Origin: Diploptera punctata
Lineage: Eukaryota; Arthropoda; Insecta; Blattodea; Blaberidae
Assembly: GCA_030220185.1 (NCBI GenBank)
Contig: JASPKZ010004955.1
Span: forward strand, 372,001-436,000
DNA: 64,000 nucleotides
Direction: 5' to 3'
Part shown: in pieces, positions 10,001 through 22,000 of the stretch
How the letters are laid out: each line of letters starts with the position of its first letter
Numbering within the stretch: the stretch's first letter is position 1
Program-made: the position numbers and the translations under genes
The notes under the pieces: generated by a model
Database searches by the model: none
Seen by the model: only the letters and a program-made list of their open reading frames with translations
What the model was told of the DNA's origin: nothing

Positions 10001-13000
10001 TGGGTGGAAAGATGCGACGGCAGCGCAGCAAGGATAACATGCTTTCTGATGACAGACGCTCAGCTAGTGTGCATGACATTAGGAAGACATTTGAGACACA
10101 TGGACGTAAAGTGAATCATGCCAGAGTATCATCGCTAGATTCAACAGCTAGCGAAGACAGCTTCACACCACAATATGGATCAGTTGGGAACTTGCATAGG
10201 GAGCAGTTTGGCAGTGTAACGAGCATAGCAAGTTCTACCAGTCTGATTTCACCACAGGAATTGCAGGTCCTCATTGATGAGGCAAATCAACCACTGGATG
10301 ACTGTGATGTCATTGTAGTGATCCTACATCGTGAAGGCTCCACAGGCAGTGTGGGAATCACTTTAGCTGGAGGAGCAGATTATGAGGCCAAGGAAATCAC
10401 GGTAATTTTTTTCATATATATTTATATGCTAAAATTAACATAGTATAATGAGTAGGGCCTATAGTGCATGATGTTTTACTTGAAATAATACATTAGAAAG
10501 AGAAAGCTAAACACCACTCACAACAGAAGACCTTCTGAAGTATCCCGTCCAGTTCCTCTGCTTCATCTTCATCACATTCACCATCTGTGCCTTCCATTCG
10601 ATCAATTAACTCATCCCAGCTTGAGAAATTAACATTATCAAAATGAGAATGATAAAATATGGTAATAAGAATATTTCTCCCATTTGTTGCAATAACAATT
10701 TAAAGTGTTATTTGTTTTAGCACTGACACTGTCCGATACTGATACAAACTACTGCATGAGCAATCAACTTCACTTTAAGGGATTATTGTTCAACTTTCAT
10801 CACCTTTGAGCTGTCTCAACTTAAACCTGTTGCACTATAAAAAAATTTAAAATATTTATTTTTATGTCCTAAAAACTAAAAGAATATTTTAAATAAAAAC
10901 ATGAGAAAACCATGTAACTTATTAAAAAATTAATATTGAAACTCAATATAAAAGCTAAATATATAAATATAAAAATTTTACCTGTCGTGTTAACAAAAGA
11001 AGTCAATGTATTTCATACATCTTAATGATGGATAAATTATATTTGGAGAGAAAAATTATACGCTCAGACTGGGGTTTGGAAGGTACTGGGTTCAAGCACC
11101 AGTCTGAGCATATAATTTTTCCCTTCAAATATAAGTCAATGCATGTTGTAATATTTTTACTTCCCCAACACTGCAACACAACTGAATCAACAAATATCAA
11201 GTAGCTACCTTACAGGGATAAAGTTTTGTGAGGAAATTATCAAAATATTTACTTATGAAGAGAATATTGAAAATATTTATTTATTGATTTATTTAACATA
11301 AAAAAAGTTCCAAAATATGTTTATATATTAAATTTGGGAATTTTTAACATTATGAGGTTCAATTAATAATAATTAAATGAATCGTGATTTTTTCTTACCT
11401 CATACATCTATGTTTCTTTAAACACAGCACTGCAGTATCGACGACAAAGTGTCGATACTGCAGTGCTGTGTTTAAAGAAACATAGATGTATGAGGTAAAA
11501 AAAAATCACGATTCATTTAATTATTATCCAAAATATGTGTTTATGGGGAAAATAAAATGTTGAAAATATTTATTCATATTCATTTTCTCATCATCATCAT
11601 CATCCTCTTATCGTGTCCTCCTTTCAGAAGGTCGATTCCAAATATGCCTCCAACCATTTCTATCTTCCTATGCTTTGTTTCCTTTTAGTTCTTCCCAGTC
11701 GTATCCTCCCTCTTGTAGACTTTTCTTCACTTGGTTAATCCATCTTTCTCGTGGTCATTTTCCTTGTATCTTGAGATTTAACAATCTTTGTGGTAGTCTT
11801 TCCTTTTCCATTCTTTTTAGATGTCCAAATCATTTTAGTCTACTTTTTTCTATGTATGTTGTTAATTTTTCTACACTTAATGTCTCCCTGATTTTGTCAT
11901 TTCTTATTCTATCTCTCCTTGTTTTATGTACCATTCCATGTAAGAATTTCATTTCTGTAGCTTGGATTCTGCTCAAGTCCTTTGTATATGTCCAAGTCTC
12001 GGCTGCATATGTTAGAACTGGTTTGAAATAAGTTTTATACATTGCCATTTTACTCTTGGTGAGTATATCTTTATTCTAGATTAATTGTTTAGTTAGATCA
12101 TAGACTTTTAACTTTTCCTTCGTAGTTAAATATGGGGAATAACATTATGAGGTTCTTAATTTTTTACATCTTACCTCATATTTTACATTTTTTTAAACAC
12201 ACAAACTAGTTTTCAAGAGAAGGATCTTTCTCATTTTCAACCGACATTGTGACTACCGAATTTTCGTTGGAATCTCCATCAATAACTTTGTCATCTGGTG
12301 TCGATTTGATGAACTTTGAGATGAGGTCACGTTCATCAGGAATCTCGAAATTCATGGATCTAAATTTGTTCTTCTGAATATATATCTTCTCCCAAGTTGT
12401 CAATTCTAAAGGTTTTTCTAAATGTTTTAAAAGTTGGGCTTCTTTTTCAATTTTATGAAATTTTATGATTCTCCAATAAACTGTATGCTGCAAAAGCTGA
12501 TTTTTCAATTTCACAATTTTTAATATTTCTAAAGTGTTCCTTAGTGCAAGTGTCCAAATTCCTTTTTGTTTTTCCTATATATACTTTATTGCAGTCCTTA
12601 CAATTAATTTGATATATTCCTGATTTTTTGCTATCTAGGGTGTTCAATTTCTTATTAGTTATTAATAGATTACCAAGGCTAAATTTATTTATCGGTGCGA
12701 ATGTAATATCGAATTTCTTGAAATTTTTTTGAAATTTGTTATGTATTTCAGGACGATAATTCGTATTTCTTAAATTGTTTTCCTTTCTTTGAATCAGATT
12801 GCAGAGTAGTGTATTCTTTTAATCTTTTTTGTTGTCTGAATTTCTTTAATTTATTGATAACTATTTCTTTTCCAAAACCATTTAAATTGGCTATGTTCAA
12901 AATGTGATTGCATTCTTTCTTTAAATCTTCTTCATTTAATGGAACATTTAATAATCTATATATCAAACTGTTGAAAATTGCATGTTTATGCACAATATAA

Positions 13001-16000
13001 TTGAAACCTGAAGATATTATATAATTGTCTGTATGAGTATCTTTCCTATACATATTTAATTAAATTTTTCCATGTAGTTCATTCCTTATTAAGTAAAGGT
13101 CTAAAAATGGGATTTGTTTATCCTTTTCAAATTCCATAGTAAATTTTACAGTTTCATCTTGAAGGTTGAGTAATTTCAATGCATCTTCAATATATTTAGT
13201 ATTTATCACAGAGAAAATATCATCCACATATCTATAGCAACATTTGAACTCCAGGGATAAGCATTGGTGATATGACACTCTACATAACCCATAAATAAAT
13301 TTGCCAAAAATGGTGAATGTGGGTTACCCATAGCCAGACCCGAGATTTGTTTGTAAAATTTTCCATTGAAGGTGAAAACATTATTGTCGACCATTTCTTT
13401 ATTTCCAAGCATCCCAATTGGGAAGATGTTAACTATTTTAGAAAAAAGGGTAAATTCCTTAAAACTAAAGAGAGACATAATAGGTAAAGGTAAAGTGATC
13501 CCACTACAGGCCTCAGGAGGCCCTTGGGGTAGTAGGAGGTTAAGGCTCCCACTTTTTCTTGACAATCGGCACTTGATGTCAGCCGGGTTGTCAGCCCTGC
13601 GTGACGGCAGCCTTTACCCCAGAACAAGCGTCTGGTACTCATTTCAGTTAGAGGCTGAGTCGACCCCAGGGCCATAGTGCCGCCAGAAGGTTTGGGTCAG
13701 TTTAAAAATCCTGACCCCACCGGGACTCGAACCCTCGACCTTCCGGCTTGTAGCGCAGTGTCTTAAGCACTACGCTATGGCGTGCCCCGAGACATAATAG
13801 AAGAATAATATATTGACTTCTACAAGATCATCACAATAGAAGAATATTTAAATCTTACGAAATTTTGCATTGACAATAATGTCAAATTGACATAGAGAGT
13901 CAAAGGTCCTGGGTTAAACCCCAGTCTAGGCGTATATTTTTTCTTTTCAAATATAATTTTAATGTTTCCTGTTTAACTATTATAGTTGCTGAGTATATTC
14001 AGTTCTTTAATCAAAATTACAGTGGGAAGTAACACTATGAGGTATTTATAAATGTTTTTATATCTCACCTCATAAAGTTGTGTGTTTTCACGATACCGAT
14101 ATCATGAAAACATGCAATTCAATGATGAGAGATATAAAACATTTTAATTTGTGTGGAGTTTGTTTTTGACTCACCTCATACTCCCTCGCAGACTCAAGTT
14201 TCTTCACTGCATTTGAGGCATTCTCAATGCTGTGTTGTGAACGTGATACAGCATTGAGAATGTCACAAATGCAGTGAAGAAACTTGAGTCTGCGAGGGAG
14301 TTAAGAAGTATGAGGTGAGTCAAAAAAAACTCAACACAAATTAAAATAAACCTCATAGTGTTATTTCCTATTAATAAAAACATTTTCTCCAACTCATTTA
14401 TAAAATATTCAATTCTATTTCTCTATATTATTAAAAATGCTTTGACTACATTTTCCCAGATATTAAAAGTCAGACATATTGATTCCAGATTTTAGGTTAG
14501 ATAATAAGAAGAAAGTTGGTAGACCCAGGTTAGGTTGGATAAATGATGTACAAGTAGATGTTAGAAAAATGGGGCATGAGGAATTGGAGAAATAAGATGG
14601 GGATCAAAGTGAATGGGTTGGTGTGAAAAAATAAAGTTAAGAACAAAGTACAATGACTTACACAATTGATATTTTTCTGCATCCCAATTTCCATTCTTCT
14701 TTATCTTTCCAGAGATTTTTCTTATCTTCAATATTTTTTTTTTTTAACTTTCTGCCATTTTCCTCTGTTATATCCTTCGTGTGGACAAACAGTTTTCAGA
14801 TACTTTTGAAATTCACAATGGGTTAAAGCAAGGAGAAGCATTATCTCCTCTATTATTTAATTTTGTACTAGAGCATGCCATCAAATTTTTAGAAGAAAAA
14901 AAAAGGCCTACAACTCAATGGTATTAATAAGCTGATATTTATGCTGATGATGTAGTACTATTGGGCGATTGCGAGGAGATATTAAAGGCCAACACGCACA
15001 CACTATTGAGTAACACTAAAAAATTGGGACTGGAAGTAAATATCAATAAAACTAAATACATGGTCACACATAGAAATACATTATACAGTAAAACTTGTTC
15101 AAAGCGGAATCGCATGGGACCAATTTTTTTCCACATTAGACTACATTTTGCATTATAAAAAAAAACAGAAAAATATTAACCAATCTTAGATTATAAAGTA
15201 CCGTATATGTCTTTTTATGTACCTTGGATTAATTGGAAGGTGAAGTATAGTGTGTATGAGTGACTTCGATGGTAACATGTTAAAAAAACAGTCCCGTTTT
15301 GTCAGCGTTAAAATATCTCTTAGGCATGTATCCTGAAATGAAAGTATGCAGTTTTGGTTTCCACTCACTAAAACTATATTTTCGTCCACATCCTTTGATT
15401 TCCTGCAATTTCATTCCACACTACATTGTGTCGTCTTTTAAAACTGTCCACAACCAACCTGAAGATACCTTGAAATCGTTATTCCCTAGGGATACAGCAA
15501 CAGCTAGAGCTTGACTTTCGAGCATCGGTCCGGAAATTTGGAGACTTTTTGATAGTGGACTTGTAAAACACTCCCACACCTCGTTGATTTCTTTATTTAT
15601 TTATTTTTATTTTTTGGTCTTCATTTGACCATTTCCTTGCATCCATTCATTCATTATTTTTTCTTTGTGTTTTAAAATCTCATAAACTTGAGTTTTTCCA
15701 CGTTTAAATTTAGTCATTATTTTGTGTACTGAGAGTTTGTTTTTCTTTATCTTCAATCACTTCCACTTTTCATTTAATGACAATGATACGTAGGATTTAG
15801 CCATCTTCATTCTGTAAATTCAGGCTGCTACCTGTGAAAGATATGTACACAATCGGTCTCAGATCTTAAACTAATTTAAGATTTTACAGTGCACGGATTA
15901 TTTGTAAGACAGATGTCACACGCCAAATATTTGTTAAACAAACCTGTATTTCGCAGTGTGCAGTGAGGCCAAAAGAAAATTCCAGATACAGGTAGAAACT

Positions 16001-19000
16001 CTACTTCACCCGGCACAGCAGCAGGACTCATCGCTTATTGTTAATTCACCTAATGGAAATTCAGTGAAGTGGAAACTAATTTATTTCTCTTTCTATCTTT
16101 CTACCTTAAAAAACATTTCTTTTTCATGAATTGTGTAGAAATATCCTTCCATTTCCGCTTTCTTCTTCTTCTTCTTCCTTCCAAGTATTAGGCCAAGGCC
16201 TGTTACGATCCTATAGAAAATTTTCCCTCCAGCGTTTCATAGGACGGCCCAGTGATCTTCGTCCTCTTGGTATATAATTATAAACAGCTTTGGGGATCCG
16301 ATTTGAACTCATTCTTTCAAGATGGTGTTTCCAATTTAGTTGGCACTGTTTAATATATTCCAAAATTGGCGTAGTCTTCAATTCTTTTAAGATATCGGTG
16401 TTCCTTTTCCGATTCCATCTGGTGTAACTCGCTGTTCTGCGCATGAATCTCATTTCACAAGCCGTTATTCTGCTTTCATGTTGTTTTTTTAGTGTCCATG
16501 CTTCACTACCATAGGTCAACACTGGTCTAGCCAAAGTGGTATATAAACGTAATCTGGTGTTTTTTTGTACAAGGGATGGTTTCATAACTTGATTAATAAT
16601 TCCTAAACTTTTATTATAACTAGTAACTTTTTCAGGGATATCCTTTTCATTACAGATAGAGAGATAATATCCAAGATATTTAAATTGATTAGATCTCTCT
16701 AAAATTTTATTCTGGAGACAGATTTTACTTTGTATGGGGTCCTTCCCATGAAATGCCATAATTTTAGTTTTGTTAATTGATATTTCCATATTAAATTTGG
16801 CACCTATTTTTTGTAAATTATAAATTGATCGTTGCAAATCATTTTCGGAAAGTGCCAGAAGAGCTAAATCGTCTGCAAAAAGAATAGCATCGAGTTTGAG
16901 GTTCCTATTGATGGGTATATATCCTCGTTGTGTTTTCCTTCATTCATTTATTAATTTATTCATGTATATAATGAAAAGCACCGGTGAAAGTCCACATCCC
17001 TGTCTTACTCCAGTGTTGATCTTTTCCCAAGAAGATAATTTGCCATCTTGTTTAACAGAGACCATTTCCGCTTTATACAAAATAAATACATGTAAAATTA
17101 CTATTATTTTGCCGGGACCAATAAATTTGTTCACATTGGACAGATTTCAGCATTATTCACGTTCTGAGTTTAACAAGTTTTAGGGTCGCATGTTTGGACG
17201 CATTAGACAGTAAAATGCCTTCTCTGCTGAGCAAGTTGTATGCTAATACGATTTTGCTTACTCAGAAATCTGTTCATGCGATAATAATTGGTTAAATTTG
17301 TAAGCTACCTGCGGAGGTAGCTTAAATGAGCAACTCAAATTAAAATCCCGAAGGGAACCGAACGGGAACCGATGGTAATCGATGTACTTTGCTGCTTTAT
17401 CCAACATTTATCCAAGATGTCGGACCTTGAAGACTTCGATCATGTTTTCGGTATACACGGAGAAGAGGAATTTGATAGAGTCTACCAAAGAATTCAACTG
17501 GAAGAACAGGAGAATCGGCGTAATATTGCGTGTCGCAGACGTGTTTGTATACGGTATTATTTGCGGGATGCAAGCATAAATGCATTCCTCTATAGCAGAC
17601 GAAAATAACGGAAGTGGTTTTATCGCTGAGAATTCTGGGTAATTCGTTGCCAATATTACGAAAACGTCGACGCTCGTGCATGACCGATAAGTCGGCCGTT
17701 AATTCGTTCTCAGCAATTGCTCACGGTGAATCAGCTCACTAGTGATTGGAAGTAATTTGAGTAGAGAGTAATGTTCTAACATACGACCCTTAGTGTATAA
17801 TTGAAATGGACAGCTAATGACAAATAAGGGAAATTTTGAGGAAATGGCTGAATTCAAATACCTAGGAATAATAATCACAAATAGGAATGAGATGCACAAA
17901 GAAATTAAACATAGGCTCAATTCGGAAATGCGTGCTATTATGCATTACAGGGACTCTTGACGTCCCAACTCCTTTCAAAAAACGTTAAACTGAAAATATA
18001 TAAAACTATTATTCTACCAGTTATATTATATGGGTGCGAAACATGGACTCTTACTTTAAGGGAGGAAAGGAGATTATGAGTATTTGACAATAAAGTTCTT
18101 AGGAAAATTTTTGGACCAAATAGAGATGAACAGACAGGTGAATGGAGAAGACTCAATTAACAATGAACTACATGGTCTTTATAGGAAGCCAGATATAATA
18201 AGGACAGTTAAGTCTCGTAGACTGCGATGGGCTGGACATGTGGCACGAACAGGGAATGAAAGATGTGCATGGAAGTTTTTTGTAGGAAAACCAGAGGGAA
18301 AACGCCCAGTTGGTAGACCAAGAATGAGGTGGGAGAATAACATTAACTATGATTTGAGGGAAGTAGATTATATAGGGAATGATTGAAAAACATTAGTGCA
18401 GAATAGGGATGTATGGAGAGCTTATGTGTGCGTGGTCATGAACCTACAGGTTTGATGGTGCCAGTGAGTTAGTTAGTTATATCTTTATTATGCATTCCAT
18501 CAGCTTTACATTGAGACTGCTGAGCTAGATGAAGTGGTAGTATATCTGCTTCCTTACTTCCACGGTTGGATATTTTAATTGTAAAATTTTCAATCTTGGA
18601 ACTATGAGGGATGGTAACTAACTCACAGGCATTATTGAACCCATTGGTTCCCTCCGGTTTCCTACAGGGTTTGTATTGTACAATTTTTAATTCTTACATT
18701 GTGCACCAGATGCTGGAATAAATTTCAAATATCTCTGCAGTTCATATGCTAAGAAGGCATGATGGAAACAGCTGTCCTCCTTGGTGCTTTTCAATTAGAT
18801 ATTAGGTACTTGCCACCAATAGGTTTCACTTTCTTCCTTCTCTCCTCTCACACTACACTTGAAACATACACATTCCTCTCTGTTCACAGTACATAGTCTG
18901 CAAAGATTGAAAGTAGGGCACATTAATTTAATTTATCTGCCTAGTGCTGAAAACCCAAATCATTGGTGCACACATGCATAGCACTGAATTTGTTTTGCCC

Positions 19001-22000
19001 TAATTTCCTGCATTCAAGTTATGAACTTTTTTCTCCCAATTTGCATTTTTATTCTTTTGCTTAAATGAATGTGCTTGCAGTGGCAGAGCGTGGAATTTTG
19101 ACAAGAGTTAGCCATCGTTTTATTTACAGTAATATGGCTATAATATTGCATTTATTATATTATTTCTAATAACTAAATGAATTTCTAAAAAGAATGACAT
19201 GTAATGTTAGAAGTATCAAATATAATAAACTACTATAGGTATAGGGCTTAGGAAATTGAAGGGGGTAATTGGACATATTAATAGTTCATGTGAAATATTA
19301 ATATGTGAAATATTAATAGCACGATTTTAAAACACAGATATTTGTCTCCACTTCTAGCTGATTTCTAGAGCTTATAAGTGAGCTCTATATGTTGGTAGCC
19401 TCGTCTTCTATTAAAGATATTAAGGGTGAGACATCTTGTTTTATTTAATGTAATAAAGTAGCAGATATAGAACATATTAAGTCATTTTGAAGATCATGTG
19501 ATGTGCCAATGAACACAGTAGAAATATTGTTTATTTTTGATTTCACTCACCTCATACTTCATAACTCTTAGCATACCCAGGGTTTTGTCACAAAGGATGT
19601 GACGAAACCCTGGGTATGCTAGGAGTTATGAAGTATGAGATGAGTGAAATAAAAAATAAACAATATAAAAAACCTCATAGTGTTATTTCCTATCTACATA
19701 ACTTAATACAGTAGAAATGTCCAAATTATTTCTTAATTTCTCATCTATAGTGAAACAATTCAATATAATTAGGCCCTACCTCTTCTGTTAGATTCAAAGT
19801 TTTCTACATGATCCCTAAATGGCAGCTCTTGTTCGGCTAAGAAACACACATCATTTATTAGGCAGCTAACAATGTACTTGTTTACTTTAGCATTTTCATT
19901 ACGCTTATCCACATTAATTTTGAAAGCCTGGCTTCGGGACTCTTCAGTTCTAGTGTTTCCAAACTTATGTCGCACTATTTCACAGTTAACATAGACTTCA
20001 GATAGTTCATGACTTTTTCAGCACATGAAAACTATTTACATCAGAAACCCCCTTTGTTGTCCAAACATTTTTCTCCGTCGAAAGTAGAAGGCAGGGCTAA
20101 CAGTAAAAGGGAACATGACTTCCTGCAGCCATATGCCATGTTCATACCGATCTTCATGTCCTTCATTAAACGACACACTTTTGTTTTGTTTGATTTATAA
20201 TGATATTTAAATTAGGAGTTGGTTTATAACTTTTTTTCTTTTCAACATAGCTTTGGCAGGAAAAGGGATGACTTAACAAGTCTTCAATAACTGAAGCACA
20301 TTCCTCTTCCATGAAAATATTTATTTATTTGATACGCTCAGAAGCACTACGTGTATGCAAGACTCACTCAGAGCAACTGAAATCTTGCTTTCTAGAGTGC
20401 TAACAGGGCAGCCTGCTACTCGGCTTGAAATGCAGCACAATGTACTATTGATCAGCTTGAATATGCCTGCACAACTAATTCTCAAGGCCTTGTTCCATGT
20501 AAGCCTCAGGATCCAGCTAACAGTGTGGGGATTTAAAATGTTAAAATACATTGTATAGTGAGCTTTTATAGGAAAAAATTATTATGAGGTTTAATTTAAT
20601 CTTACATTATGTAATATTGGAATGCTACAGTATATTCACAATGCATACAATATATACTATTAAGTTACTATTGTTTACAACATTTAGACTACTATCAATG
20701 CATTGTTGTATCTCGTTCCAGTATTATGTTTCGTTTTAATTAAATATCAAATAGTTTAATTCTAACTTTTGAAAGTGTTAGCCGGGCTAACAGTGCTAAC
20801 ATGGACCATTCGCCACTGTTGCGCTGATACAAGAAGTGTAGACTAATGTGTGATCTTTTTACATGGCAGGTTCACAAAGTACTGGCTGGAAGTCCTGCAG
20901 ATAGAGATGGCCGTATTCAGAAAGGTGATCGCATCCTTTCAATCAATGGACGCAGCATGAAAGGTGTGACCCATCGAGAATCACTCAATATCCTTAAGGT
21001 AACTCTTTTGATTATTCATAGCTTATAATTCACAAGAATTCAAGTTGAGGATTACTCTGAACTTCACATGTTCATTAAAATTGACTATTTAACTCATGCC
21101 CCAAATGAGAGTCAATGACCAATAACATTTCAATGAATTTTATTTTACAACCAATCACAGTCGTGTTTCACCTTGATATTCATCAATTAAATTTATCATA
21201 TTAAAGAAAGCTCCTCTTTTTTTAATCAATTGAGTTGGTGTTTACTTGATGAAAGTCCATATTTATTAATTAAATAAAAATAAAACGTAGTTTTATTTGA
21301 TTTTCATATTTATTATATAATTCAGTGACAGCTGTTTTGGTACACTGTACCTTCTTCAGACATGTTAACAAATTATGAATTGTGTTCCAACTGATCTAAG
21401 CAACAATACAACAATATTTATTTAAATTTTTTAATTTAACAAAGGGGATTCATTCAAATCAAGTTGAGAATTTAACAGTTTTTTTTAATATTCTGAACAG
21501 GTCAGAGCATTATTTTGCAGTGACTGACTAACAAATACATTGAATATAGCAATTTATATACACCATGTCCACAAATATAGTATCATACTTTAAACTACTA
21601 ATACGTCGCTTTCGATAATCGTATCTAAATGAAATTGGTGACAATCAAAAGAGAAACTCAAAAAGTTTTTGCTATACCTCAGACATTGAATGTGGCCCCC
21701 ATGAGTGTCGCTGCAGACATCACTATCTGCTAAATATCCAACAATGACCCCATTGTAGTTGCGCATATTGCACATGTCCATCCTTGAGAATATCAACACA
21801 AGTGAAATATCTAGGTATTATAATAGACCAATATTTAAGATATGATAAACACGTTTCCTTGCTGTGTAACAAACTACATAAAATTATTCACAAATTTATC
21901 ATTCTTCGATCATATTTACCAATGTATGTATTACGAACTGTTTACTTAGCTCTGGTTCAATCGATACGGAATATTAGGTTGGGGTGGAAGCGCAAATTCT

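Larger units (their letters stand above)
12136..13895 (-). mobile_element. Penelope-like element, copy 1, with internal inversion
   Basis: The minus strand (13380 to 12180) encodes, in several frames, the end of the RT ([19 protein letters not shown], then a C-terminal RT block), [11 protein letters not shown], then a GIY-YIG nuclease ([19 protein letters not shown], within 12647-12453). The segment 13384-13895 is in the opposite orientation: on the plus strand it reads [19 protein letters not shown], interrupted by a SINE, then [15 protein letters not shown], which is the part expected just upstream of the first segment. At the left end are family-type sequences (ATTATGAGG, TTACCTCATA) and a hammerhead-like remnant. 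Confidence 0.85.
15086..17795 (-). mobile_element. Tigger/pogo element, interrupted by a LINE and a Harbinger
   Basis: The left end CAGTAAAACTTGTTC and the right end AAGTTTTAGTG (ACTG expected) are pogo-type inverted ends. TA lies at 15084-15085 and 17796-17797. Interior sequence matches, in reverse, the copy at 27307-28505, including remnants of the DNA-binding part. It is broken by the LINE at 16162-17061 and the Harbinger at 17183-17789. Confidence 0.88.
14778..18476 (+). mobile_element. RTE copy, 5'-truncated, split by nested insertions
   Basis: RTE sequence runs 14778-15085 (RT motif B region [20 protein letters not shown], then motif C region) and resumes at 17798-18476 ([15 protein letters not shown], then [18 protein letters not shown] and [17 protein letters not shown]). 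The tail is GTTAGTTAGTT. The Tigger at 15086-17795 separates the halves with TA duplicated. TTATATCCTT (14768-14777) and TTATATCTTT (18477-18486) are a likely target duplication with one mismatch. Confidence 0.88.

Noticed and set aside
9762..10079. Minus-strand frame opposite the second PDZ-gene exon
   Set aside because: It is the antisense of the GAA tract and Pro-rich coding exon (Ser and Phe runs) and has no independent support.
17372..17608. The 78-codon ORF as a host gene
   Set aside because: The same sequence occurs three times, each inside the same inverted-end element with a 3-bp duplication, so it belongs to a transposon.
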